A stretch of DNA of 54,495 nucleotides from an uncultured Prevotellaceae bacterium (GTDB taxonomy: Bacteria; Bacteroidota; Bacteroidia; Bacteroidales; Bacteroidaceae), in contig ONOG01000015.1 in assembly GCA_900319385.1 (NCBI GenBank), positions 1 through 54,495 on the forward strand, written 5' to 3'. The position numbers were made by a program, and so were the translations under genes. Shown here one piece after another: positions 7,627 to 16,525 of this stretch. Every line of letters begins with the position of its first letter. Position 1 is the stretch's first letter. The notes beneath the pieces are model-generated. The model was not told the origin of the DNA and searched no databases. It saw only the letters and a program-made list of their open reading frames with translations.

Positions 7627-9876
7627 TCAGAGTCGTTGGTTGTCGAACAGGGGGAGTTGGTTTCCGCTATCGACGTGGGTCACTCGGTCGTTCAGCTCGG
7701 CGAGCTTTCCGGCATTCCAGCGGTCGGTCGTGCCGACCAGATAGCCGGTGATGCGCTGCAGGCGGTCGATGTGCTTGCTGCCGCACTTCGGGCAGACGTG
7801 CATGTCGGGATCGGCGTTTTCGTAGCCGCAGTCCATGCAGCGGTTGCGGTTGTGGTTCACACTTCCGTAGCCCATGTTGTACTGGTCCATCATATCGACG
7901 ATGCTCATGATGACCTGCGGGTTGTGGGTGGCGTCGCCGTCGATTTCGACGTAGAAGATGTGGCCGCCGCGCGTCATTTCGTGGTACGGCGCCTCGACCT
8001 CAGCCTTGTGGCGGGCACTGCACTTGTAATAGACGGGCACGTGGTTGGAGTTGGTGTAGTAGTCGCGGTCGGTGACGCCAGGGATGACGCCGAACTCCTT
8101 GCGGTCGCGCTTGGTGAAACGGCCGGCGAGTCCTTCGGCGGGTGTGGCCAGCACGGAGTAGTTGTGGTGGTACTGCTCGCAGAAGTCGTTGACGCGCTGT
8201 CGCATGTAGCCCACAATCTTCAGTCCCAGTTCCTGTGCCTTCTTGCTCTCTCCGTGGTGCTTGCCCACGAGGGCCTTGAGGCACTCTGCCAGGCCGATGA
8301 ATCCGATGCCCAGCGTGCCCTGGTTGATGACGCTCTCGATGGTGTCGTTCGGTCCGAGCTTCTCGGCGCCGATCCAAAGGCTGCGCATGAGCAGGGGGAA
8401 CTGCTTGGCGAAGGCCGTCTTCTGGAACTGGTAGCGGTCGTCGAGCTGCTTGGCTGTCACCTCGAGCATGTGGTCGAGCTTGGAGAAGAAGAGGTTGATG
8501 CGCTCCTCCTCGTTCTTCACGTCCATGCACTCGATGGCGAGCTTCACGATGTTGATGGTCGAGAACGAGATGTTGCCGCGTCCGATGCTTGTGCGCGGTC
8601 CGAAGCGGTTTTCGAACACACGGGTGCGGCAACCCATGGTAGCCACTTCGTGCTCGTAGCGCAGGGGGTCGTCGGCACGCCAGTCGGGGTCTTGGTTGAA
8701 CGTGGCGTCGAGGTTGAGGAAGTTGGGGAAGAAACGGCGTGCGCTCACCTTGCAGGCCAGCTCGTAGAGGTCGTAGTTGCGGTCTTCGGGCAGGTAGTTC
8801 ACCCCGCGCTTCTTCTTCCAGATCTGAATCGGGAAGATGGCTGTCTCGCCGTTGCCCACGCCCTCGTAGGTACTTTTCAGAATTTCGCGCATGATGCAGC
8901 GTCCCTCAGCACTCGTGTCCGTGCCGTAGTTGATGGAGGAGAACACCACCTGGTTGCCGCCGCGCGAGTGGATGGTGTTCATATTGTGGATAAAGGCTTC
9001 CATGGCCTGGTGCACGCGACCCACCGTGCGGTTGATGGCATGTTGCAGCACGCGCTGCTTGCCTTGCAGGCCGTCGAGCGGGCGTTCCTCGTAGTCGTCG
9101 AACTGCGCGTCGAGCAGGTCGCTGCAGTCTTCCTCGCACAGGGTCGAGGCAATCTTCACCTCTTCCTGGAACGATGCGCGCACGAAGGGTGCGAGATAGA
9201 AGTCGAAGGCAGGGATAGCCTGACCGCCGTGCATCTCGTTCTGCGCCGTCTCCATCGAGATGCAGGCGATGATGGCGGCTGTCTCGATGCGTTTGGCAGG
9301 GCGCGAGGAACCGTGGCCGGCGGCGAAACCGCCGTTGAGGATGTGGTCGAGCGGATGCTGCACACACGTGAGCGACTTCGTGGGGTAGTAGTCCTTGTCG
9401 TGGATGTGCAGGTAGTTGTGAACGACGGCGTCGCGACTTTCGTCCGAGAGCAGGTAGTCGTCGACAAACGGCTTTGTCGATTCGCTCGCAAACTTCATCA
9501 TCATGCCGGCCGGAGTGTCAGCGTTCATGTTGGCGTTCTCGCGAGTGACGTCGTTGTTCTTGATGTTGATGATTTCGAGGAAGATGTCGCGCGTCTTGGC
9601 CTTGCGTGCGATGCTGCGCTGGTTGCGGTAGGCGATGTAGCGCTGGGCCACATCCTTGCGCGACGACTTCATCAGTTCGACCTCCACCTGGTCCTGGATT
9701 TCCTCTACCGTCATCTGGGGCTTGCCGTGCACGGCGATGTGGTCCGTGATCTTCTGGATGAGCTGCTCATCCTCGCCCCTGTCGGTGTGCATCATGGCCT
9801 TGCGGATGGCGGCCATGATTTTCTGTTCGTTGAAGCCGACGGTGCGTCCGTCGCGCTTCAGTACTGTCTGAATCAT
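7627..9876 (-). CDS. nrdD: Anaerobic ribonucleoside-triphosphate reductase
   Basis: The 749-aa protein opens with an ATP-cone regulatory domain (MIQTVLKRDGRTVGFNEQKI, to about residue 95). The glycyl-radical reductase barrel follows. A four-cysteine zinc site (CMDCGYENADPDMHVCPKCG) comes just before the glycyl-radical motif RITGYLVG, where the radical glycine is about residue 711, 38 residues from the end. RWNAGKLAEL follows as expected. The enzyme makes deoxynucleotides without oxygen and is activated by NrdG, encoded next door. A leader of roughly 80-90 bases with a TATCTTTG box precedes it. Nothing looks truncated. Confidence 0.96.
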   Translation of the reverse strand: MIQTVLKRDGRTVGFNEQKIMAAIRKAMMHTDRGEDEQLIQKITDHIAVHGKPQMTVEEIQDQVEVELMKSSRKDVAQRYIAYRNQRSIARKAKTRDIFLEIINIKNNDVTRENANMNADTPAGMMMKFASESTKPFVDDYLLSDESRDAVVHNYLHIHDKDYYPTKSLTCVQHPLDHILNGGFAAGHGSSRPAKRIETAAIIACISMETAQNEMHGGQAIPAFDFYLAPFVRASFQEEVKIASTLCEEDCSDLLDAQFDDYEERPLDGLQGKQRVLQHAINRTVGRVHQAMEAFIHNMNTIHSRGGNQVVFSSINYGTDTSAEGRCIMREILKSTYEGVGNGETAIFPIQIWKKKRGVNYLPEDRNYDLYELACKVSARRFFPNFLNLDATFNQDPDWRADDPLRYEHEVATMGCRTRVFENRFGPRTSIGRGNISFSTINIVKLAIECMDVKNEEERINLFFSKLDHMLEVTAKQLDDRYQFQKTAFAKQFPLLMRSLWIGAEKLGPNDTIESVINQGTLGIGFIGLAECLKALVGKHHGESKKAQELGLKIVGYMRQRVNDFCEQYHHNYSVLATPAEGLAGRFTKRDRKEFGVIPGVTDRDYYTNSNHVPVYYKCSARHKAEVEAPYHEMTRGGHIFYVEIDGDATHNPQVIMSIVDMMDQYNMGYGSVNHNRNRCMDCGYENADPDMHVCPKCGSKHIDRLQRITGYLVGTTDRWNAGKLAELNDRVTHVDSGNQLPLFDNQRL

Positions 9877-9962
9877 AGATGATATAGATGTTATGGGTGT
9901 ATGATGCTCTCTTTCTGCGGACTTCTTTCATGGTGTCGTGCGCGAAGTCCCGAAATCGATTG

Positions 9963-9970
9963 CAAAGATA
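9963..9970 (-). promoter_or_regulatory. nrdD promoter (-7 box)
   Basis: The minus-strand box TATCTTTG matches TAnnTTTG and lies 87 bases before the nrdD start. No clear -33 TTTG was found at standard spacing. No obvious NrdR or FNR-like box was recognised beside it. Confidence 0.55.
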
Positions 9971-10197
9971 CGATAATTTCTAATACGCCGTACGTTTTGG
10001 AAAACTTTTTGCATGTTAAATTTTGTTAATGCGCTGTAAATCAAGGTTAACCTCAATCAAAACGGAAAACTTTCGGATTTTTCCGCCCGTCGAAGTTTTC
10101 CGAAAAGATTCACTTTTTGCGCTGTCAGGATGTCAGATGTGTGCACATTTTCAGTCCCTTCCGCTGTCTGCCGCCACCCACGGCGCAGGTTCGGCAC

Positions 10198-10480
10198 CGC
10201 CGTTCCGCCCATCGAACTCCGCCGCTCCGCCCACCGAACTTGCTGCCTGCGCACCCGAAACTCAGCCCTTGCGCGGAATAAAGTCAAAATATCAATGGAA
10301 TTTGTAAGAATATCAATGATATTTGTAAAAATATCAGTGGAATTTTTGAAAATATCAATGATATTTTGAGTTGATTCCGCGCAGCGGTCCGGTTTTGTCT
10401 GCGGCTGGGATGACTTTCCTCTGCGCATCCGTCGAGTTTCGATGGCGCATCCGTCGAGTTTCGATGGTGCATTCGCCGTG
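10198..10480. repeat. Symmetric 21/22-bp array, copy 1
   Basis: Four contiguous 21-bp AT-rich units (10287-10307, 10308-10328, 10329-10349, 10350-10370), each with an ATATCA core, form the centre. Left of it are four GC-rich 22-bp units (10198-10219, 10220-10241, 10242-10263, 10264-10285), mostly ending in CTC or a near match. Right of it are five 22-bp units (10371-10392, 10393-10414, 10415-10436, 10437-10458, 10459-10480), mostly starting TTT and ending GAG or similar. The innermost flanks and outer central units form an imperfect inverted repeat with GCGCGGAAT/ATTCCGCGC ends. The same architecture recurs at 18178-18416 and 45936-46284. Confidence 0.9.
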
Positions 10481-10581
10481 CTTTGATGCCTCATGCCTGA
10501 CAGAGCTGTGCCGATGAGCCGATTCTGCAGTGTGCCAGTTGTTTTTTAGCACTTTGTTTTCGGGTTTTCACTTTTTTTGTC

Positions 10582-10589
10582 TAACTTTG
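10582..10589 (+). promoter_or_regulatory. Promoter of the GH146-like gene (-7 box)
   Basis: TAACTTTG lies 39 bases before the ATG at 10629. A TTTG at 10553-10556 is 25 bases upstream, which is longer than the usual spacing, so the -33 element is uncertain. Confidence 0.6.
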
Positions 10590-10628
10590 TGGCATCTTTC
10601 GAATAATGACACCTAAACTTACGATGGT

Positions 10629-13600
10629 ATGAAACGGAACATTCGTTCGCTGATGGCAGCCCTGCTCATGGCGCTGCCCGTTGCTACACAAGCACAAAGC
10701 CAAATCTACCCCGAACATTTCGACCTGGCGCAGGTGCGTCTGCTCGACGGCCCCATGCGCACGGCCATGAACCTCAACGACGAGCTGCTCATGCAGTACG
10801 ACGTCGATCGGCTGCTCACGCCCTTTGTCCGTCAGGCGGGACTCTCGACGGGCAAATATGCCGGATGGGTCGCTGCCCATCCCTCGTTCCCCAACTGGGG
10901 ACAGGCCGACTGGAGCCTCGAGGGGCACGTCGGCGGCCACTACCTCACTGCCCTTGCCCTCGCCTATGCCGCCAGCGACGACGAGGCGATGCGCACGCGG
11001 CTGAAGTCGCGTCTGGACTATATGCTCGACGTGCTCGACGACTGCCAGTCGGCCTACGACGGCAACACGCAGGGTCTGTACGGCTTTATCGGCGGACAAC
11101 CCATCAACCAGATATGGACAGGGCTCTATGCCGGCAACCTCGCGCCGTTCAAGCAATTCGGCGGGTGGGTGCCCTTCTACTGCGAGCACAAGGTGCTGGC
11201 TGGTCTGCGCGACGCCTGGCTCTACACCGGTTCGACCCTCGCGCGCGATTTATATAAGAAGATGTGCGACTGGAGTGTGCTGGTGGTGTCGAACCTGACC
11301 GAGGCTCAGATGCAGGACATCCTCGGCTGGGAGCACGGCGGAATGAACGAGCCGCTCGCCGATGCCTACCTCCTGTTCGGCGAAAGCAAGTATCTGGAGG
11401 CTGCCAAGAAGTACAGCCACCAGTGGATGGTGAACGAAATGCAGACGCTCAATACGACGTTCCTCGACGGGAAACACGCCAACACGCAGGTGCCAAAGTA
11501 CATCGGCTTTGAGCGTATCTACCAAGTGGAGGACGCTGCGACGAAGACGAGCAGCCGGAAATACCATACGGCGGCCCTGAACTTCTGGCTCGACGTGGCG
11601 CAGAACCGCACTGTGTGCATCGGCGGCAACTCGGTGGGCGAGCATTTCCTCGCCGCCAACCGTGCGTCGCAGTACATCGACAACCTCGACGGACCGGAGT
11701 CGTGCAACACGAACAACATGCTCAAACTGTCGGAGGACCTCTTCGACGCGACCCACGACGCACGCTATGCCGACTTCTACGAGGCTGCCACCTGGAACCA
11801 CATCCTCTCCACCCAGGACCCCACGACGGGCGGCTATGTCTATTTCACCACGCTCCGTCCGCAGGGCTATCGCATCTACTCGCGCGTCAACCAGGGAATG
11901 TGGTGCTGCGTCGGCACTGGCATGGAGAACCATGCTAAGTATGCACACTTCATCTACACCCACTCGCAGGACAACTCGGTGCTCTATGTCAACCTCTTCA
12001 CTGCCTCGCGACTGGTTTCCGACGACTTCGTCGTCACCCAGCAGACGCAGTTCCCCTACGAGCAGCAGACGCAGCTGACGATTGAGAAGGGTGGCACGTT
12101 CACCCTCGCCCTGCGCCATCCTGCCTGGGCAGCCAACGGCTATGCCGTCAGCGTCAACGGCACGCCTGTTGACATCACGGTGACCAAGGGCAAGGCGTCC
12201 TACGTCAAGATTGAGCGCGAGTGGGCTGCCGGCGATGTCGTGACCGTCGCCCTGCCCATGGAGCTCCGCTACGAGGCCTGCCCCAACTACACCGACTACA
12301 TCGCCTTCAAGTACGGTCCCATCCTGCTCGCTGCGCAGACCACCGTCGCCAGTGCCGACGAGGCCAACGCCACAGGCCTTGCCTTCGAAGCCCTGCAAAA
12401 CGAGTATGGCGGCGAGGGACGCATGGACCACGCGCCTGGTGCACGTGCCCGTAGCCTCGGCATCTCGACGTCGCCCCTGCTCATCGGGCCGCGTGCCGAC
12501 GTGCTCTCGCGCATCAGTCCCACGGCCGAGCCCCTCACGTTCAATCTCGAAGTGAACCGCGGCAAGTGGCGCACCCTGCAGCTCCGACCCTTCTACACCA
12601 TCCACCACGCCCGCTATTCCTGCTACTTCTACCAGCAGACCGAGGAGGAATTTGCCAAGACCGACATGGCATGGGCCGACCAACAGGAGCAGCTGCTCGA
12701 GTCGCGTACGCTCGACTTCGTCGCCACCGGCGAACAGCAGAGCGAGGCAGGCCACCAGGGAAAGTATTCGAGCGACTCGGGCAAGGGTTCGTACAACGGC
12801 GAATTCTACCGCGATGCCCAGAGCGGCGGCTGGTTTGAGTATGTCCTCGAAACGGGTGGGCAGACCGAAAATGTCGCCCTGCTGCTGCGCATGACCACTG
12901 CCGACGCCGGTCGCGTGGGCACAGTCTATATCGACGGCACCGAACTCACGACGCTCACCGTGCCGTCGTTCCACAGTCTGGCCGAGGGCAACGGGTTCTA
13001 CAACGACGAGTATCCCGTGCCAGCCGAACTGCTGACCAATGCCGACGGGACGCCCAAGCAGCAGGTGACCTTCCGCTTCGTGGCCTCCGGCACGACGCCC
13101 ATCCCAGGCCTGTACTACGTGCGTCTGCTCTCCGACTTCGGCAGCAACGACTACCGCTTCGTGGCAAGCGACTGGACGACGGGCGATGCGGGCCGTGTGG
13201 CAGCCAACAAATTCTACCCCAACGCCGAGAAGAACACCCTCCGCATCAATGCAGGCACCGGTGCCAACAACGTCTGTCTGATGCTTGACACCTCGAAAAA
13301 GACCTATATGGTGAACCAGGAGCAGAAGTATCTGCTGGTCAAGGGCACCAACCTCTCGACGGCTGCGGGGGCCAGCTACCTGTGGTGGCTCAACGGCAAG
13401 AACCGCGGGTCCAGTGTCGAGCCCACCATTGTCACCACAGCCGACGATGGCGAGGTCATCATCGCCTGGGACCTCACCACTTCGGGCATCGACGATAACT
13501 GCCGTGGCCACCGTTGGAACTTCTGCTACGGACAGACCATCTTCGGACTGACCTCGCTGAAGGCGTTCTGCACCATCACCCACATCGGGTTCTATGCCTC

Positions 13601-13769
13601 GCTCGACGACTTCTACACCTATACCGGCATCGGGGGAGTACCAAGTGCAAAGTCCGGAGCACAGCCGGCCAAAGCAGTGTTCGACCTGCAGGGACGCCGC
13701 CTCGATACAGCGCAGACAACACTGCCCCACGGCATCTACATCGTGGGTGGCAAGAAAGTGCTGCGCTGA
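10629..13769 (+). CDS. Secreted GH146/GH127-type beta-L-arabinofuranosidase with T9SS-like tail
   Basis: The 1046-aa protein has a signal peptide (MKRNIRSLMAALLMALPVATQAQ) followed by an alpha/alpha-barrel of the DUF1680 clan. The zinc/nucleophile signature is intact: E357-x-C359 (GPESCNTNNML) and C426-C427 (MWCCVGTGMENH), equivalent to Glu338/Cys340/Cys417/Cys418 of HypBA1. WCCVGTGMENH is the form typical of GH146-like members. About residues 550-860 look like the accessory beta domains often attached to these enzymes (DUF4986 and DUF6805-like; tentative). The C-terminus (AVFDLQGRRLDTAQTTLPHG...GGKKVLR) is a type IX sorting segment, so the enzyme is probably surface-bound or released. It likely removes L-arabinofuranose from plant arabinan or arabinoxylan. 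No SusC/D genes are nearby. Confidence 0.85.
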   Translation: MKRNIRSLMAALLMALPVATQAQSQIYPEHFDLAQVRLLDGPMRTAMNLNDELLMQYDVDRLLTPFVRQAGLSTGKYAGWVAAHPSFPNWGQADWSLEGHVGGHYLTALALAYAASDDEAMRTRLKSRLDYMLDVLDDCQSAYDGNTQGLYGFIGGQPINQIWTGLYAGNLAPFKQFGGWVPFYCEHKVLAGLRDAWLYTGSTLARDLYKKMCDWSVLVVSNLTEAQMQDILGWEHGGMNEPLADAYLLFGESKYLEAAKKYSHQWMVNEMQTLNTTFLDGKHANTQVPKYIGFERIYQVEDAATKTSSRKYHTAALNFWLDVAQNRTVCIGGNSVGEHFLAANRASQYIDNLDGPESCNTNNMLKLSEDLFDATHDARYADFYEAATWNHILSTQDPTTGGYVYFTTLRPQGYRIYSRVNQGMWCCVGTGMENHAKYAHFIYTHSQDNSVLYVNLFTASRLVSDDFVVTQQTQFPYEQQTQLTIEKGGTFTLALRHPAWAANGYAVSVNGTPVDITVTKGKASYVKIEREWAAGDVVTVALPMELRYEACPNYTDYIAFKYGPILLAAQTTVASADEANATGLAFEALQNEYGGEGRMDHAPGARARSLGISTSPLLIGPRADVLSRISPTAEPLTFNLEVNRGKWRTLQLRPFYTIHHARYSCYFYQQTEEEFAKTDMAWADQQEQLLESRTLDFVATGEQQSEAGHQGKYSSDSGKGSYNGEFYRDAQSGGWFEYVLETGGQTENVALLLRMTTADAGRVGTVYIDGTELTTLTVPSFHSLAEGNGFYNDEYPVPAELLTNADGTPKQQVTFRFVASGTTPIPGLYYVRLLSDFGSNDYRFVASDWTTGDAGRVAANKFYPNAEKNTLRINAGTGANNVCLMLDTSKKTYMVNQEQKYLLVKGTNLSTAAGASYLWWLNGKNRGSSVEPTIVTTADDGEVIIAWDLTTSGIDDNCRGHRWNFCYGQTIFGLTSLKAFCTITHIGFYASLDDFYTYTGIGGVPSAKSGAQPAKAVFDLQGRRLDTAQTTLPHGIYIVGGKKVLR

Positions 13770-13795
13770 CCTCGTCTGCCCATTCCACCACACGA

Positions 13796-13831
13796 CGAAG
13801 CCCGCTGAACCGTATCGTTCAGCGGGCTTCG
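13796..13831. terminator. Bidirectional terminator between convergent genes
   Basis: A perfect 14-bp stem (CGAAGCCCGCTGAA at 13796-13809 against TTCAGCGGGCTTCG at 13818-13831) with an 8-base loop lies between the converging GH146-like and MBOAT genes. CACA/TGTG flanks extend the pairing. Confidence 0.8.
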
Positions 13832-13866
13832 CTGTGTGAGGAGACGCACGCGGCGCCTTACTTTCC

Positions 13867-15351
13867 TCAGAACTGGAAATAGATGAAGGGCTGTACGTCG
13901 CTCGACTTCACCTGGATGACGATGAAGATGACGGCGATGACATAGACGGCCTGCAGCACGAGCGGCGAACGCGTGACGAAGTGCTGGGTATTGGCCGACC
14001 ATCGTGCGGGCAGGAAATGCAGCACGTAGCCGAGCAGCATGAGCAGGCCCACCGCCCAGTAGCTCTCGCACCACTGCATGAAAATCTGCGGCTGGAAGTT
14101 GGTGAAGATCTGACTGAGCATCAGGAACGACCATTCGAAAGTCTGGTTGCGGAAGAAGATCCATGCGAAGGCCGCCAGATGGAAGGTCAGCAACACTCGC
14201 CACCAAGATATGCAGGCTGTATTCTCCTTCTGCTTTTTCAGGAATGAAGCATTGCAGAGTTTATCGACGACGAGCATCAGTCCGTGGAACCCGCCCCAGA
14301 CGACGAAATTGAGCGAAGCACCGTGCCACAGGCCGCCGAGCAGCATGGTGAGCATCAGGTTCACATACTGGCGGAACTTCCCCTTGCGGTTGCCGCCGAG
14401 GGAGATGTAGAGGTAGTCCTTCAGCCACGAGGAGAGGCTGATGTGCCAACGGCGCCAAAACTCGGTGATGCTTTGCGACTTGTAGGGCGAGTCGAAGTTC
14501 TTGGGAAACTCGAAACCGAGCATGAGTGCGAGGCCGATGGCCATGTCGCTGTATCCGGAGAAGTCGCAGTAGATCTGCAGCGTGTAGCCATACACGGCGA
14601 GCAGGTTTTCCAACCCGCTGTAAAGATCGGGCTGGGCAAAGACGCGCTCGACGAAGTTGACACTGATGTAGTCGGAGATGACAGCCTTCTTAAACAGACC
14701 CGCGATGATGAGGAATACGGCCCGTCCAAACATCTCATTGGTGACGCACAGGGGGCGGCGTATCTGCGGGATGAAGTCGCGCGCACGGACGATAGGACCC
14801 GCCACGAGCTGCGGGAAGAAGCTGACGTAGAAGGCGTAGTCGAGCAACGAGTCGAGCGGACGCAGCTGACCACGATAGACGTCGATGGTGTAGCTGAGCG
14901 ACTGGAACGTGAAGAACGAAATGCCGACCGGCAGAAAGATGTCGAGTGCGGTGAAGGTGCCGCCCGTCACGCTGGCCCACAGCGAACCGAAGAAGTTGGT
15001 GTACTTGAAGTAGAAGAGCAGTCCGAGGTCGAGCAGCAGGCTGAGGAAAATGAGGAAGCGGGCGGTCATGCGACTCACGTCGCGCACCTGGCTGATCATG
15101 CGGGCGAGGAAGAAATCGCTCACCGTCACAATGGCGAGGAGGAAAAAGTAGAATCCGCTGCTCTTATAATAGAAGTAATAGGAAAAGGCGGTCACGAACA
15201 GCAGGCGCAGGGTCGTCTGTTTGCCCAGTGCCAGATAGACGAGCGAGAATCCGAGGAACAGCAACAGGAAGATGCCACTGCTAAATATCATCGGCGACGA
15301 TGGGTCGTATGTCAGTTGTTGGAGCAGGAGGCTCCAGTCGATGTTGAACAC
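13867..15351 (-). CDS. MBOAT family O-acyltransferase (AlgI/DltB-like)
   Basis: This 494-aa multi-pass membrane protein has the MBOAT signatures FWRRWHISLSSWLKDYLYI (about residues 298-316) and GLWHGASLNFVVWGGFHG, with the presumed catalytic His at 343. MBOAT proteins of this class move acyl groups, usually acetyl, across the inner membrane for transfer to polysaccharide. It is the last gene of a three-gene minus-strand operon with two SGNH-fold proteins, the arrangement of AlgI-AlgJ/X and PatA-PatB-type O-acetylation systems. The acceptor glycan cannot be deduced from this window. Confidence 0.9.
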   Translation of the reverse strand: MFNIDWSLLLQQLTYDPSSPMIFSSGIFLLLFLGFSLVYLALGKQTTLRLLFVTAFSYYFYYKSSGFYFFLLAIVTVSDFFLARMISQVRDVSRMTARFLIFLSLLLDLGLLFYFKYTNFFGSLWASVTGGTFTALDIFLPVGISFFTFQSLSYTIDVYRGQLRPLDSLLDYAFYVSFFPQLVAGPIVRARDFIPQIRRPLCVTNEMFGRAVFLIIAGLFKKAVISDYISVNFVERVFAQPDLYSGLENLLAVYGYTLQIYCDFSGYSDMAIGLALMLGFEFPKNFDSPYKSQSITEFWRRWHISLSSWLKDYLYISLGGNRKGKFRQYVNLMLTMLLGGLWHGASLNFVVWGGFHGLMLVVDKLCNASFLKKQKENTACISWWRVLLTFHLAAFAWIFFRNQTFEWSFLMLSQIFTNFQPQIFMQWCESYWAVGLLMLLGYVLHFLPARWSANTQHFVTRSPLVLQAVYVIAVIFIVIQVKSSDVQPFIYFQF

Positions 15352-15429
15352 TTTGAAAATTAAAAAACTAATAATTAAAAATTAATAATTAATAATTAAA
15401 AATTAAAAGCCTGCCGGCTGGGGCTCCCC
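15352..15429. repeat. AATTAAAAATT run joined to a C/G-rich palindromic repeat
   Basis: Bases 15357-15408 are repeats of AATTAAAAATT/AATTAATAATT type, followed by GCCTGCCGGCTGGGG at 15411-15425. The same AT-run plus GCCTGCCGGC junction occurs at 41762-41780 and 41851-41872. It continues into the C/G-rich repeat that supplies the C-terminus of the SGNH gene at 15430. Confidence 0.7.
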
Positions 15430-15455
15430 TCATTGGGAAGGAGTTGGGGGGAGAC
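15418..15455. repeat. C/G-rich palindromic repeat overlapping the end of an SGNH gene
   Basis: CCCCTCATTGGGAAGGAG followed by TTGGGGGGAG matches the C/G-rich repeats at 25501-25535, 43966-44010 and 44066-44098. Read on the minus strand it encodes SLPPTPSQ. The same peptide appears on the minus strand of the 44066 copy, which shows it is repeat-derived rather than conserved protein. Confidence 0.7.
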
Positions 15456-16446
15456 TGTTGGGAGACTGTTGGGACGTTTCCGACTGCTGGAAGTAGGCTT
15501 GCGCGATGGCTTCGCCGAGCAGCTGGCCTTGCAGGGTGTAGGCTTGGGCGGTGTAGTGGATGCAGTCCGCTTGCATGTAGCCTCCGTTGCGCCAGTTGGC
15601 TGCGGCATGGGCGGCCCCGCCGGCTATCTCAAAGATGTTCCAGACGGCATGGTGCTGTTCGCGGGCAAAGGCGTCGATGGCTTGCGCCACGGTCTCGGTA
15701 CGTGGATTGGCACCGTGCGACGTATTGTAGTGCCAGCGTCCGCGGCGGTCGCGCCAGCGGTGGCCCTGGGTGGTGACGTAGGAGCCTGGCGGGGTGGTGA
15801 ACAGGAAGCAGACGTCGGGGCAGCGCTCGCGGACTTGGCTGACCAACTGCTGCAGGGTCTGTTGGTGCAATGCGCTGTCGAAATGGCCGTGAGCCTCGTT
15901 TGTGCCGAAGCTGACGATGAGCAGGTCGGGACGGCGTGCGCAGATGTCGTCGATCTTGTCGGGCTCGCAGTAGAGGCTGGCGTGGGCACCGTTCTTGGCG
16001 AGATAGTCGAAGCTGATGCCGCCGTCGATGGCGGGTGCGACATCCATGTCAACACCTTCGAGCACGCTGCCGCCGAGCAGTCGCTGCAGGGTTTCGCCGA
16101 CGGCGTTGGGGAAGTAGTTTCCGCGCACGTGGCTGTCGCCGATTTGCAGCACGCGGACGGCCTCGCCCTGGTGCAGACGCTGGAGCACGGGCGTGAGTGC
16201 TTCGGGGTAGGAGATGACGTTGGGTTTGGTGCCGCGAAAGGTCGTGGGCAGCTGCGTGGGCTGGAACGCCTGGGTGCTGCGGGCCGTGGTGTGGTGAATG
16301 GGGTAGGCCAGCGTGCCGAGTTCGCCGAGGTTCACCGTCTTTCGGGCGATGGTGAATGCCGTCAGTACGAACAGCGCGACATAGACGGCGACGACGCAGA
16401 TATAGACCTTTTTGTGTTTCAAGAGGAGTTGTAGGATTTTGGGCAT
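15430..16446 (-). CDS. Membrane-anchored SGNH/GDSL-type protein of the O-acylation operon
   Basis: The start was placed at 16446 (MPKILQLLLKHKKVY), giving 338 aa; the longer frame upstream encodes low-complexity non-protein-like sequence. One N-terminal membrane segment (residues 14-33) anchors a periplasmic SGNH domain. The nucleophile is S105 in IGDSHVRGN, the oxyanion Asn is N183 in FGTNEAHG, and the D294-x-x-H297 pair is in DCIHYT. It probably performs or assists the final acetyl transfer onto the glycan, like AlgJ/AlgX or PatB. The last 12 residues (...SPNSLPPTPSQ) come from an intergenic C/G-rich repeat that has run into the gene, so the native end may be about residue 322. Confidence 0.82.
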   Translation of the reverse strand: MPKILQLLLKHKKVYICVVAVYVALFVLTAFTIARKTVNLGELGTLAYPIHHTTARSTQAFQPTQLPTTFRGTKPNVISYPEALTPVLQRLHQGEAVRVLQIGDSHVRGNYFPNAVGETLQRLLGGSVLEGVDMDVAPAIDGGISFDYLAKNGAHASLYCEPDKIDDICARRPDLLIVSFGTNEAHGHFDSALHQQTLQQLVSQVRERCPDVCFLFTTPPGSYVTTQGHRWRDRRGRWHYNTSHGANPRTETVAQAIDAFAREQHHAVWNIFEIAGGAAHAAANWRNGGYMQADCIHYTAQAYTLQGQLLGEAIAQAYFQQSETSQQSPNSLPPTPSQ

Positions 16447-16525
16447 TCGGTTGGGGAGTTTGTTGGGTGAGCCGCAATGCGCTTGCGGCCTACGAGGGAG
16501 GAGGGGCAGAGGGGACGGCTGCCGG

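Larger units (their letters stand above)
9877..10628. other. Divergent intergenic region between nrdD and the GH146-like gene
   Basis: This 752-bp region holds the nrdD promoter and leader (including a small CGGACTTC/GAAGTCC hairpin at 9918-9950), the first copy of the symmetric 21/22-bp array (about 10198-10480) and the promoter of the GH146-like gene. Open frames within it are by-products of periodic sequence; none has a plausible start or family match. Confidence 0.7.

Noticed and set aside
7624..9882. A 752-aa plus-strand open frame covering nrdD
   Set aside because: It is the complement of nrdD, with Val/His/Ala-rich composition typical of antisense frames in GC-rich DNA and no recognisable domain.
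11250..13793. An 847-aa minus-strand open frame opposite the GH146-like gene
   Set aside because: It is antisense to a convincing enzyme with catalytic residues; composition and lack of motifs mark it as a shadow.
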